Below are positions 17,271 through 28,410 of a stretch of DNA of 64,000 nt, one piece after another; the first letter of the stretch is position 1; each line of letters begins with the position of its first letter. The stretch lies in assembly GCA_963785815.1 (NCBI GenBank), contig CAWAWN010000002.1:310001-374000 (forward strand), read 5' to 3'. Origin of the DNA: UBA4742 sp963785815. Its GTDB lineage: Bacteria; Actinomycetota; Acidimicrobiia; Acidimicrobiales; Acidimicrobilacustridaceae. Under the pieces are notes generated by a model. It made no database searches, had not been told where the DNA came from, and saw only the letters and a program-made list of their open reading frames with translations. The position numbers and the translations under genes were made by a program.

Positions 17271-20200
17271 TCAGCCGAGGCCGTGGGCCTGCCCGATGCG
17301 ACCGGCCTCGACCCGGTTGGGAACCTGCAGCTTCCGCAGCAGGTTCGACACGTGGACGCTCGCCGTCTTCTTGGAGATGAACAGCGCCTCGGCGATCTCG
17401 CGGTCGGTGCGTCCCGCGGCCAGTTGGCCCAACACCTCGACCTCGCGCGGCGTGATGCCCAGATCGGCGCCGACATCGGGATCCCCGAGCTCGGGAGCGA
17501 CCGGGCCGTCGCCCAGATCGATGCGGGCCCGACGGGCCAGGTCCTCGACCCGCTGGCCGAGGGGCCGCGCCCCGAGCTCCCCGCACAGCCTCCACGCCTC
17601 GGCCAACGCCTGGGTGGCCCGGGCGCGATCCGACGGCGCGGGCCGCCCGGACAGCAACGCCTCGGCCTCGCGATGGCGGCACACGGCCAGGCCGTAGGCC
17701 TCGTTGGCCGCCGCCCAGGCCCGCGCCGCCTCGGCCCAGAGCTCGGGGTCGGACACCTCCAGCCGCGACGCCTCGGCTCGCGCCTGGGCGGCCTGCGCCA
17801 GGACCCGGGGTGGGGCCTGGCCGCCGCGGCGGGTGAAGAAGGCGTCGACCAGGTCGTCCGCCTCGCCCACCAAGCCCGCGGCCAGCTGGCGACCCTTCTC
17901 CAGGTCGAAGGAGCTGCCGTCGACCCGACTGCTGGCGTGCTGCTCGGCCAGGGCCTCGACCGCCAGCATCATGAGCTCGGTGGTGTACAGCGCGTCGTCG
18001 GAGCCCGAGACGTGCTCGAGACCACGCTGGGCCACCTCGTAGGCATGTCCCGAGTCCCCCCGAAGGAGCGCCAGCTCGCCGACCAGCAACAGGTGCATCC
18101 CTCGCTGCTGCACGTCCGGGAGGTCACCGATGGTGGCGTCGGCCGCGGCCAGCAAGGCCTCGGCCTCATCGAACCTGCCGGTCCGGATCGCCATGGGAGC
18201 CGGCAGCAGGTAGGGGCTGGGCGCGCAGGCGCCGCTCAGCGTGCCCTCACCCAACTGGTCCAGCAGCGCCGAGGCCTCGGTGTAGCGGCCCAGGCGCACC
18301 ATCGCCTCCACCGCGTTGCCGGCCGCGCCGTTGAGCCGCACGCCCCACAGCGCCTCACCCACCGCCGCGCTGTCGTAGAGCAGGGCCGTGGTCTCGGCCA
18401 GCCGACCGTACTCCATGAGCAGGTTGCTCAAGTTGGTGTAGGACCGACTCAGGTCGTCCGGGTCCTGGAGCTCCTCGGCGATGGCCATGGCCTGCACCAG
18501 GTGCTGTCGGCCCTCCTCGTAGAAGCCGAGCAGGCCACGACAGCAACCCAGGGTGCACAGGGCGTGGCCCTCCTCCGCCCGTGCCCCCACGGCGCGCGCC
18601 GTGTCGATCGCCGCCAGGCACCGCTCCGACGCCTCGACGATGCGGGACAGCAGCATGAGCCCGCGGCCCTCCTCGGCCAGGATGCGGGCCCGCACCGCAG
18701 ATGGCGGCTCGACCGGCACCAGTTCGGCGGCCCGGCGATAGGCCTCGAACACCGCATCGGCATCGGCCACCGACCAGGCGTTGCGGCCCAGGGCCACGTA
18801 GGCCAAGGCCAGCTCGTCGGGCCCGACCACCCCGGTCGACTCGTCCACCAGACGGCGGGCCAGCTCGACCGACCGGGGACCGGCGCCGGCCAGGTAGGCG
18901 GCATCGCCGGTTCGGGCGGTGAGGGCCAGACGGGTGACCCCGGCCTGGGTCAGGAGGTCGTCGGCCACCGCGGGATCCGTGCCGTCGATGCGGTCCACGG
19001 CCTGGCCGGCCCGCTCCAGTTGGGCCAGCACCTCGGGGTAGGCCCAGACCTTGGCGGCGGCGTCGGCCGCCGCCAAGGAGGCCACCAGCGCCTCCGCCCA
19101 CTGCTCAGCCGCCCACCAGTGGGCGGCCAGCTCGGCCGCGCCGGGCCCGGAGGCCCCCGACGCAGAGCCGTCGGCGGCCAGGGCGGTCGCGGCCCGACGA
19201 TGGAGACGACGGCGCTCCCCCGGCAGCATGGTTCCCTCCACCGCCTCCCGGGTGAGCGCATGGCGGAACCGGTAGCCGGTGCGGCTGGGCTCGACCACCA
19301 GCACCTGGCGATCCACCAGCTCCTCGAGCGCCTGCTCGAGTGGGCTGGCACCTGACCGGTCGAGAGGGTCCGGGTCTTCGGACGTCCCCCCAGGTCCCTG
19401 GGCCATGGCCTCGAGCAGGCCGTGATCCACCGACAACCCGACCACCGCGGCCAGCCGCAGGACGCCCTGGGCGCCATCGGACAGCTCGGCCACCCGGCCG
19501 AGGATCACCGCCTGGAGCTCGGGCGGCAGGTCGTGGCGCTCGCGAGCGGCGACCAGCTCCTCGGCGAAGAAGGGGTTGCCCTGCGAGCGCGCCCACACCG
19601 CGTCCACCAAGGTCCACTGCGACGACTGGCCGAGGATGCCGTCGACCAACTCAGCCACCTCGGACCGACCGAGGCCCTCCAAGGCCACGGCAGCCACGGT
19701 GGGAACCCGACGCATCTCGCGCATCCACCCGTGCAGCGGATGGTCGTGGCCGATCTCGTCGGATCGGCATGTGCACACGAACAGGATTGGCCCGTCGGCC
19801 AGGTTGCGGATCAGGAAGCCGAGGAGATCCGCCGTGGCCGAGTCCACCCATTGGAGGTCCTCGAACACCAGGACCAGCGGCGAGCACTCGGCGACGGCCC
19901 GCAGGCCAGCCAGCTCGAGCTCGAGCAATCGCGTCTTGGCCACCTCGTCGAGACCCGGGCGCGGCGTCCCGCCGGCGGAGCCGGGATCGCGACCGGTAGG
20001 AGGCGCGCCGCGACCGGCAAGGCTGCTGGACAGGCCCGACGCCAGCGGACCGAGCAGGTCCCGGTCGTCGGAGGCGTCGAGCTGGCGCGACAGGTCGTCG
20101 AACAGGGCGACGAACGGCCCATACGGGGTGGCCCCACCATCGACGGGCACGCAGGTGCCTTTGGCCACCCGGGCGCCCGCGCCTCGGGCCCGGACCACGA

Positions 20201-20453
20201 ACTCCTCCACCAGGCGGGACTTGCCGATGCCGGCCTCACCGGTGAGCAGCACCGTGCGCGTCGCGACCGATCGGGCCGCGCCCAACGCATCCTCCAGCGC
20301 CCGCATCTCCTCGACCCGCCCCACGAACTCCGGGCACGACAGGTGTTGCGCCACCCGTCCAGTGTGCCCCGCCACCTCGACCGGGTCGAGCGGATCGGGC
20401 GCGCCGGACGGGGACGCCCACGGGCTCGGCTCGGTCGAGGTGAGCAGGGCCAC
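17271..20453 (-). CDS. LuxR-family transcriptional regulator with AAA-type ATPase domain (LAL type)
   Basis: A 1060-aa regulator. The N-terminal ATPase domain has CPEFVGRVEEMRAL and Walker A GEAGIGKSRLVEEF near residue 72, then Walker B-like LVLVFEDLQWVDSAT. The middle consists of TPR-like helical repeats. The C terminus is a LuxR helix-turn-helix: ITPREVEVLGQLAAGRTDREIAEALFISKKTASVHVSNLLRKL. Such proteins are signal-sensing ATP-dependent activators. GTG 20453 lies 3 bp after the stop of the DUF4242 gene, so the two are co-transcribed, with the small membrane protein gene further upstream. Confidence 0.9.
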   Translation of the reverse strand: MALLTSTEPSPWASPSGAPDPLDPVEVAGHTGRVAQHLSCPEFVGRVEEMRALEDALGAARSVATRTVLLTGEAGIGKSRLVEEFVVRARGAGARVAKGTCVPVDGGATPYGPFVALFDDLSRQLDASDDRDLLGPLASGLSSSLAGRGAPPTGRDPGSAGGTPRPGLDEVAKTRLLELELAGLRAVAECSPLVLVFEDLQWVDSATADLLGFLIRNLADGPILFVCTCRSDEIGHDHPLHGWMREMRRVPTVAAVALEGLGRSEVAELVDGILGQSSQWTLVDAVWARSQGNPFFAEELVAARERHDLPPELQAVILGRVAELSDGAQGVLRLAAVVGLSVDHGLLEAMAQGPGGTSEDPDPLDRSGASPLEQALEELVDRQVLVVEPSRTGYRFRHALTREAVEGTMLPGERRRLHRRAATALAADGSASGASGPGAAELAAHWWAAEQWAEALVASLAAADAAAKVWAYPEVLAQLERAGQAVDRIDGTDPAVADDLLTQAGVTRLALTARTGDAAYLAGAGPRSVELARRLVDESTGVVGPDELALAYVALGRNAWSVADADAVFEAYRRAAELVPVEPPSAVRARILAEEGRGLMLLSRIVEASERCLAAIDTARAVGARAEEGHALCTLGCCRGLLGFYEEGRQHLVQAMAIAEELQDPDDLSRSYTNLSNLLMEYGRLAETTALLYDSAAVGEALWGVRLNGAAGNAVEAMVRLGRYTEASALLDQLGEGTLSGACAPSPYLLPAPMAIRTGRFDEAEALLAAADATIGDLPDVQQRGMHLLLVGELALLRGDSGHAYEVAQRGLEHVSGSDDALYTTELMMLAVEALAEQHASSRVDGSSFDLEKGRQLAAGLVGEADDLVDAFFTRRGGQAPPRVLAQAAQARAEASRLEVSDPELWAEAARAWAAANEAYGLAVCRHREAEALLSGRPAPSDRARATQALAEAWRLCGELGARPLGQRVEDLARRARIDLGDGPVAPELGDPDVGADLGITPREVEVLGQLAAGRTDREIAEALFISKKTASVHVSNLLRKLQVPNRVEAGRIGQAHGLG

Positions 20454-20456
20454 CGA

Positions 20457-20708
20457 TCACGCCCCCTCTTGCACCGGCGTGATGTGGTCGGCCACCAGGC
20501 CGTGGGCCTCGCGGTGGACCGCAGCGGCGGCCGCCGCGTCGGGCGCGTCGACCAGGCAGAACACCTGCCCGGTGCCCTCGTCGAACCAGTACTTGAGGTA
20601 GTTGACCCCGTGGGCGGCCTGCACCTCGAGGTCGCGCTGGTGGGCGCCGGCCACCGCCTCGGCGGTCAACCCCTCGACGTGGTCGTGCACATCCATGAAC
20701 AACGGCAT
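20457..20708 (-). CDS. DUF4242 / SCO4226-like family protein
   Basis: An 83-aa ferredoxin-like-fold protein: MPLFMDVHDHVEGLTAEAV, HQRDLEVQAAHGVNYLKYWF, then GQVFCLVDAPDAAAAAAVHREAHG. A Streptomyces homologue (SCO4226) was described as nickel-binding; whether this one binds metal is open, though His residues are plentiful. ATG 20708 has GGAG 9-12 nt upstream. The gene is 3 bp before the large LuxR regulator, a pairing that suggests a sensory or modulatory role for the small protein. Confidence 0.75.
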   Translation of the reverse strand: MPLFMDVHDHVEGLTAEAVAGAHQRDLEVQAAHGVNYLKYWFDEGTGQVFCLVDAPDAAAAAAVHREAHGLVADHITPVQEGA

Positions 20709-20764
20709 GGGACTGCTCTCCTTCTGTTGGTTGGTGCTTGCTCGGCTTGCTTGTGGTTGGTGGA

Positions 20765-20995
20765 TCAGCAGGGCCGGCCGAGCCGGCAGAAGGTGGTGGT
20801 CGGCGTCACCCGGGGCGTGCGCACGACGGCGGGGATGGCATGGGCCGAGGTGGCGGTGGCGCGCCCGATCACGAAGGCGCCGACCAGCATCACCACGATG
20901 ACGAGGGCGACCAGCACGACGCGGCCGGCCCGGGACCACGAGCTCGAGGGCGGGGCGATCGATGCGACGGGTGGAGCTACGGCGGTGGCAGTCAC
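20765..20995 (-). CDS. Small single-pass membrane protein
   Basis: A 76-aa protein from GTG 20995 with GAAGGGA upstream. A polar Ala/Pro/Ser N terminus is followed by one hydrophobic helix (RVVLVALVIVVMLVGAFVIG) and a short outside tail with two Cys (TFCRLGRPC). No family recognised. It lies 56 bp upstream of the DUF4242 gene on the same strand and may be the first gene of that operon. The longer in-frame ORF to 21100 has no convincing start. Confidence 0.5.
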   Translation of the reverse strand: MTATAVAPPVASIAPPSSSWSRAGRVVLVALVIVVMLVGAFVIGRATATSAHAIPAVVRTPRVTPTTTFCRLGRPC

Positions 20996-21136
20996 GGCGG
21001 TTCCCTTCTCGCAGGGCGGTGCCGGCGAGCCGGCTCGGCCTCTGGGCCACCCGGTTGGTGACCTCCCGGACCACCATGCGCCTGAGGACCCGTCGGCCAC
21101 ATCGGGAGAGCTCCTCAGATGTGGGTCCCGCGATAC

Positions 21137-21454
21137 CTAGCGCCGGGCCATGGCCACACCGCCGGCGGGACGCAGCGCGACCCCTTCGGACCGCAGCCGC
21201 CGGGCGTGCTCGTGCTCGTGGCCCGGCACCAGGCGCCCGACCGAGCTCACCACCCGCCACCAGGGCAGGGTCCCGTCGCTGGTGGCCAGCAGGTGGCCGA
21301 CGGCTCGAGCCCGACCCGGATAGCCCGCCTCCAGCGCCACTTCGCCATAGGTCATGACCTCGCCGGCCGGGATGTCCGCGATCACGGCCCGCACCGACTC
21401 GTCGAACGAGCCGACGGCCTCACCGGGTGGCGGGGCACCCTCGGACGGGCTCAT
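21137..21454 (-). CDS. MGMT-family alkyltransferase-like protein (ATL)
   Basis: A 105-aa protein equal to the DNA-binding domain of O6-alkylguanine-DNA alkyltransferase: IPAGEVMTYGEVALEAGYPGRARAVGHLL, then LPWWRVV in place of the PCHRV active site. The acceptor Cys is Trp, which defines alkyltransferase-like proteins; these bind O6-alkylguanine and recruit nucleotide excision repair instead of removing the alkyl group. ATG 21454 starts the conserved protein; the extension to 21544 overlaps the HAD gene and is not used. Confidence 0.85.
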   Translation of the reverse strand: MSPSEGAPPPGEAVGSFDESVRAVIADIPAGEVMTYGEVALEAGYPGRARAVGHLLATSDGTLPWWRVVSSVGRLVPGHEHEHARRLRSEGVALRPAGGVAMARR

Positions 21455-21488
21455 CGCTCCATCCTGGCACCTGCGGGCACCGCCGGGA

Positions 21489-22247
21489 TCAGGCCAGGTC
21501 GAGCTCGTCGAGCAGCTGGCGGTGGTCGTCGATGACCAGGTCACCCTCGGGGCGGCTCGCGCCGTCGTCCCCCTCCGCCGTGGCCGGATCGTCGAAGGCG
21601 CCGCGATAGCGCACCGCGGTCATGCCCATGGCCTGGGCCCCGCCCACGTCGGTGCGGCGGAGGTCGCCCACGTGGGCGGTGTGCGCGGCCTCCACCCCGA
21701 GGCCGGCCAGGGCGTGCTCGAAGATCTGCGGCGACGGCTTGTACCAGCCGACGTCGTCGGAGAACGACCAGTGGTCGAACAGGTCGAGCACCCCGTGGTC
21801 GTCGAGCCAGCCCCGCAACACGGTGGAGGGGGTCAGCCCCACGTCGCAGATGATGCCCAGCCGGATCCCCCGTTCGTGCAGCGCGGCCAGGGTGTCGGCC
21901 ACGTGCTCGGTGAGGCGCATGTCCAGATCGGCGGCGGCCTGGCTGTAGGCCACGGTCACCACCTCGCGCTGGTCCTGGTCCAGGTCGAGCTCGAGCAGCG
22001 ACACCACCAGCTCGCCACCGTGGCGAGCGGTGAACTGGCGGTTCGACATCCAGCTGGTGTGGTGGGCCTCGAACGTGCGGCGGAAGGTGTCGTCGAGGAC
22101 GTCGTCGTCCACCTGGTGGCCGAAGTCGCCCAGCACCGCCTGCACGGCCAGACGTCGGGCCCGGCGGGTGGCCTCGTCATCGGGGTGGACGAGGGTGTTC
22201 CAGAAGTCGAAGGTGACCGCCCGGATCGACCGCTCGCCTCCGCTCAC
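21489..22247 (-). CDS. HAD-family hydrolase
   Basis: A 252-aa haloacid dehalogenase-like protein. Motif I reads FDFWNTL, so the nucleophile Asp is present but the +2 position (usually the acid/base Asp of phosphatases) is Trp. The motif III Lys is in WYKPSPQIFEHAL and motif IV is HVGDLRRTDVGGA. The cap domain lies between motifs I and II. FDFWNTL variants are frequent in Actinomycetota, so this may be a working subfamily, but phosphatase activity is not assured. It lies between malic enzyme and the ATL gene on the same strand with short gaps. Confidence 0.8.
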   Translation of the reverse strand: MSGGERSIRAVTFDFWNTLVHPDDEATRRARRLAVQAVLGDFGHQVDDDVLDDTFRRTFEAHHTSWMSNRQFTARHGGELVVSLLELDLDQDQREVVTVAYSQAAADLDMRLTEHVADTLAALHERGIRLGIICDVGLTPSTVLRGWLDDHGVLDLFDHWSFSDDVGWYKPSPQIFEHALAGLGVEAAHTAHVGDLRRTDVGGAQAMGMTAVRYRGAFDDPATAEGDDGASRPEGDLVIDDHRQLLDELDLA

Positions 22248-22275
22248 CGCCGACGCACGCCCCTGGCCGCGACGC

Positions 22276-23676
<1,401 letters not shown>

Positions 23677-23720
23677 AGGCGCGCGACGCTACCCGCCACA
23701 GGTCCGGCGGCCCCAACCCG

Positions 23721-24269
23721 TTACCCGCCTTCGTAGTCGAAGCCCAGGTCCGGCGCGGTGACCAGGGCGTGGAAGCCGATGCCCTCGGCCTCGGCCATGG
23801 CCGCGCAGGTGCCGCCCCGGTCGACCACCACCAGGATCATCACCGGCGTGGCCCCCAGCTCGCGCACCACCCGGGCCGCCTCCAGGGGCGATGCGCCCCG
23901 GGTCACCGTGTCCTCGGTGATGACCACCCGGTCGCCCTCCACCAGGGCGCCGGCCAGGCGCCCGGCCACGCCGTGGTCCTTGGCCTCCTTGCGGATGGTG
24001 AACGAGCGCAGGTCTCGGCCCCGGGTGGCGGCCACCGCGGCGATGCCGTAGGCGACCGGGTCGGCGCCGACGGTGAGCCCGCCGATGGCGTCGATGTCGG
24101 CCGGGATGGCCTCGAGCGCGAGATCGGCCGCCAGCAGCAGTCCCTCGGGGCGGCACACCGTCTGCTTGGAGTCGATGAACCACGTGCTCTTGCGGCCGGA
24201 CTTGAGGGTGAAGTCACCGGTGCGCACCGAGTGGTCGAGCAGGTGTCGGATCAGGTCGGCCTGGCTCAT
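23721..24269 (-). CDS. pyrE: Orotate phosphoribosyltransferase
   Basis: A 182-aa enzyme that makes OMP from orotate and PRPP in pyrimidine synthesis. Seen are the N-terminal GDFTLKSGRKSTWFIDSK segment, the RKEAKDHG flexible loop region and the PRPP-binding motif VVITEDTVTRGASPLEA. Length is normal for the bacterial type. It is the first gene of the minus-strand group with malic enzyme; other pyrimidine genes are not in the window. Confidence 0.9.
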   Translation of the reverse strand: MSQADLIRHLLDHSVRTGDFTLKSGRKSTWFIDSKQTVCRPEGLLLAADLALEAIPADIDAIGGLTVGADPVAYGIAAVAATRGRDLRSFTIRKEAKDHGVAGRLAGALVEGDRVVITEDTVTRGASPLEAARVVRELGATPVMILVVVDRGGTCAAMAEAEGIGFHALVTAPDLGFDYEGG

Positions 24270-24717
24270 CGAACGGCGACGCTACCCGAGGGCCGCCCTG
24301 GACCGAACCCGGTTCACGATGGGACGACCGAGACCGGCCCGCCTGGCTGGACAGATCCGACGGCACTGCGGCGTACGTCGGCGAGCGCAAGCAACGCGCC
24401 AGCGCGGATCTGGCCGCGGTCGTGAGCATGGCCCGGTAGTAGGTCCCTCCATGCAGGTTCTGGGCCACCGCCAGGCCGTTCGCCCCGACGGCCACCGCGA
24501 CGGAGTGGGTGCCGGTCATGCCGGCGAAGCTCGACACCTCGGCCACGAGGCCGCCCGAAGCAGTGGGATCGCCGGGATGCCAGGCCCGCACGGCACCGCT
24601 GGCCGGGGCGCACGATCGGGCGGCGGCCTGGTGGTGGCAGGCGATCACGCCCACGGGCCAGCAACGCCACGCCCGCCGCCCCGGTCACCCGCCTGATCGC
24701 ACTTCTGGTCACCCGAC
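24214..24717 (-). pseudogene. Possible broken secreted-protein gene in a gene-poor stretch
   Basis: Near 24717 a GTG opens a signal-peptide-like segment (VTRSAIRRVTGAAGVALLA). One base out of frame, from 24654, a plausible secreted sequence follows (VGVIACHHQAAARSC, then GGLVAEVSSFAGMTGTHSVAVAVGANGLAVAQNL). A single extra C near 24655 would explain the break. I do not recognise a family, and its 3' end runs into the start of pyrE, so this is weak. The rest of 24270-25022 shows nothing convincing apart from the vapB operator region. Confidence 0.25.
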
Positions 24718-24986
24718 CCACCTACGGCCGAGCGGCCGTCGGACGATCCGGCTCAGCCGTCCGCCCGGCGGGAGCGACCACGCCCGGAAAGATCGACGTG
24801 CCTCGCTCGGACCCGCGGTGGCCCAGATGGGGGAACCAGTAGCCGTCGGCCTCGGTCGAGCCCCAGCAGCCCCCAGATCCACCCACCCATGCCCACGAGT
24901 CGAGCGTACTGGTCAGCCCACTTCCGGAACCGACCGCACGTCGGTCGCGGCCGCCATGGGCTCCTCCGGGGAATCCCACAGGAACA

Positions 24987-24997
24987 TGTGGACCACA
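24987..24997. promoter_or_regulatory. Palindrome upstream of vapB, candidate autoregulatory operator
   Basis: Perfect palindrome TGTGG-A-CCACA, overlapping a second inverted repeat GGACC-ACA-GGTCC (24990-25002) and a further TGTGG half-site at 25004-25008. A TATCCT-like -10 at 25012-25017 lies 5 nt before the vapB ATG, which suggests a leaderless or nearly leaderless transcript. Confidence 0.5.
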
Positions 24998-25022
24998 GGT
25001 CCGTGTGGCATATCCTGGCGCC

Positions 25023-25259
25023 ATGACGAAGCGCAACCTCACGATCCAGGTGGACGATGAAGTCGTGCGACGCGCTCGGCTGCTGGCCGCTCGACGCTCG
25101 ACCTCCATCAGTGGTCTGGTCGCGCAGCAGCTCGAACAGCTCGTTCTGGCCGACGCGGCGTACCAATCAGCTCGTCGCGAAGCAGTCGAGGCCATGACCC
25201 GCGGCTACCCCCTGGGTGGAGGCGCACTGCCCACCCGAGATCAGGTCCACGACCGTTGA
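25023..25259 (+). CDS. vapB: VapB-type antitoxin (ribbon-helix-helix)
   Basis: A 78-aa protein with an RHH-like N terminus: KRNLTIQVDDEVVRRARLLAARRSTSISGLVAQQLEQLV, a beta strand followed by two helices. The C-terminal part (EAMTRGYPLGG) should wrap the toxin. Its TGA overlaps the TTG start of the PIN-domain gene by 4 bp, which is typical of toxin-antitoxin operons. A palindrome directly upstream fits autorepression by the antitoxin-toxin complex. Confidence 0.85.
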   Translation: MTKRNLTIQVDDEVVRRARLLAARRSTSISGLVAQQLEQLVLADAAYQSARREAVEAMTRGYPLGGGALPTRDQVHDR

Positions 25260-25678
25260 GCGCGGACCGCACGTTCGTCGACACGAACGTCCTGGTCTAC
25301 GCCTACGACCGTGACGCGGACGACAAGCACTGTCGAGCCGTGGAGATCATCAGCCGGCTCTGGGAAGAGCAGACGGGCGTGCTCAGCACGCAGGTGTTGC
25401 AGGAGTTCTACGTGACCGTCACCCGCAAGCTCGCACGCCCGATGACCAGGCTCGATGCCCGAGCCGTCATCAACACGTTGCGGTGCTGGCCGGTCCAGGG
25501 GATCGATGCAGATGACGTCGTCGCCGCGTCCGAGCTCGAGCAGCGCCACCGGCTCTCGTTCTGGGACGCCCTCATCCTCACCGCTGCCCGTCGGGCCGGG
25601 GCCAACCGGCTGCTCAGCGAGGACCTGCAGCACGGTCGCCACATCGCCGGTCTGGTGATCGAGAACCCCTTCCGCTGA
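25256..25678 (+). CDS. vapC: VapC-type PIN-domain toxin ribonuclease
   Basis: A 140-aa PIN domain. The acidic metal-binding residues are visible: Asp in FVDTNVLVYAYD, Glu in LQEFYVTV, Asp in SFWDALILTAA and Asp in RLLSEDLQHG. Such toxins cleave RNA (often tRNA or rRNA) until bound by the partner antitoxin. The start is TTG 25256, overlapping vapB by 4 bp. Confidence 0.88.
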   Translation: MSADRTFVDTNVLVYAYDRDADDKHCRAVEIISRLWEEQTGVLSTQVLQEFYVTVTRKLARPMTRLDARAVINTLRCWPVQGIDADDVVAASELEQRHRLSFWDALILTAARRAGANRLLSEDLQHGRHIAGLVIENPFR

Positions 25679-25679
25679 G

Positions 25680-25730
25680 CGAACCTGTCAGCGGAGCGGA
25701 ACCTGTGGCGTCGCTCCGCTGACAGGTTCG
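25680..25730. terminator. 18-bp perfect inverted repeat, bidirectional terminator candidate
   Basis: Arms at 25680-25697 and 25713-25730 (CGAACCTGTCAGCGGAGC and its complement) with a 15-nt loop that repeats the GGAACCTGT motif. It fills the gap between the convergent vapC and purM genes. No T-tract is present. Confidence 0.65.
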
Positions 25731-25749
25731 GGTAGGAGTCGCGGCGGGG

Positions 25750-26781
25750 TCAGACCAGCTCGACCCGGCCGTCGCCCGAGGTGATCGAGCCGATCACCGA
25801 GGCCCGCTGCCCGGCGGCCCGCAGCACGTCGAGCGCCTTGTAGGTGTCGGTCTCGGGCACCACCACGATCATGCCGATGCCCAGGTTGAACACGCGCGCC
25901 ATCTCGTCCTCACCCACCTCGCCGAGGCGCTGGAGCTCGCCGAAGATGCGCGGGGATTCCCAGCTCGACCGATCGACCACGGCGTCGACCCCGGCGGGCA
26001 GCACCCGCGCCAGGTTGCCGGGGATGCCGCCGCCGGTGATGTGGGCCACGGCCCGGACATCCACCGCTCGCAGCAGCTCGGCCACCGCCGGGGCGTACAC
26101 GACCGAGGGCTCGAGCAGCTCGTCGGCCAGCGTGTGGTGGGCGCCGGGGTAGGCCGGGTCGTCGAGGGAACGGCCGGCCACCTCGAACAGGATCCGGCGG
26201 GCCAACGAGTAGCCGTTCGAGCGCAGGCTGGGCGACGGCAGGCCGATGAGGACGTCACCCGGGGCCACGTGCTCGCCGGTGATCAGCCGGTCGCGCTCGG
26301 CCACCCCGACCGCGAAGCCGACGAGGTCGAACTCGCCCGGCTCCATGGCGCCCGGGTGCTCGGCCATCTCGCCGCCGATGAGCGCGCAGCCGGCCTGGCG
26401 GCACCCTTCGGCCACGCCTTCCACGAGCTGTTCGATGTGGTCGGGGTCGAGGCGGCCCACCGCGATGTAGTCGAGGAAGAAGAGCGGCTCGGCCCCCTGG
26501 CACACGAGGTCGTCGACGCACATGGCCACCAGGTCGACGCCGATGGTGTCGAACCGCCCCGCGGCCTGCGCCACCAGCGCCTTGGTGCCCACGCCGTCGG
26601 TGGACGACACGAGCACCGGCTGGCGGTAGCGGTCGGTTTCGAAGCCGAAGAGCCCGCCGAACCCACCGATGTCGCCGATGACCTCGGGCCGGAAGGTGGA
26701 CCGCACCTTGGCCTTGATGCGCTCCACCGCCTCCTCGCCGGCCGAGATGCTGACCCCGGCCCCTTCGTAGGTCTCGCCCAT
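25750..26781 (-). CDS. purM: Phosphoribosylformylglycinamidine cyclo-ligase (AIR synthetase)
   Basis: A 343-aa enzyme that closes FGAM to AIR with ATP, step five of purine synthesis. Seen are the N-terminal YEGAGVSISAGEEAVERIK, the GGFGGLFGF segment, VSSTDGVGTKALVAQ, FFLDYIAVGRLD and the GGEMAEHPGAM motif. Length is standard. Last gene of the purL-purF-purM block, 9 bp after purF. Confidence 0.95.
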   Translation of the reverse strand: MGETYEGAGVSISAGEEAVERIKAKVRSTFRPEVIGDIGGFGGLFGFETDRYRQPVLVSSTDGVGTKALVAQAAGRFDTIGVDLVAMCVDDLVCQGAEPLFFLDYIAVGRLDPDHIEQLVEGVAEGCRQAGCALIGGEMAEHPGAMEPGEFDLVGFAVGVAERDRLITGEHVAPGDVLIGLPSPSLRSNGYSLARRILFEVAGRSLDDPAYPGAHHTLADELLEPSVVYAPAVAELLRAVDVRAVAHITGGGIPGNLARVLPAGVDAVVDRSSWESPRIFGELQRLGEVGEDEMARVFNLGIGMIVVVPETDTYKALDVLRAAGQRASVIGSITSGDGRVELV

Positions 26782-26790
26782 GCCCCCGCC

Positions 26791-28389
<1,599 letters not shown>

Positions 28390-28410
28390 AGCCTCCAGCC
28401 TACCGAGTCG

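Noticed and set aside
24509..25060. 183-aa plus-strand frame before vapB
   Set aside because: Pro/Arg/Ser-rich with no fold-like pattern, no ribosome binding site, and it overlaps the vapB operator and start.
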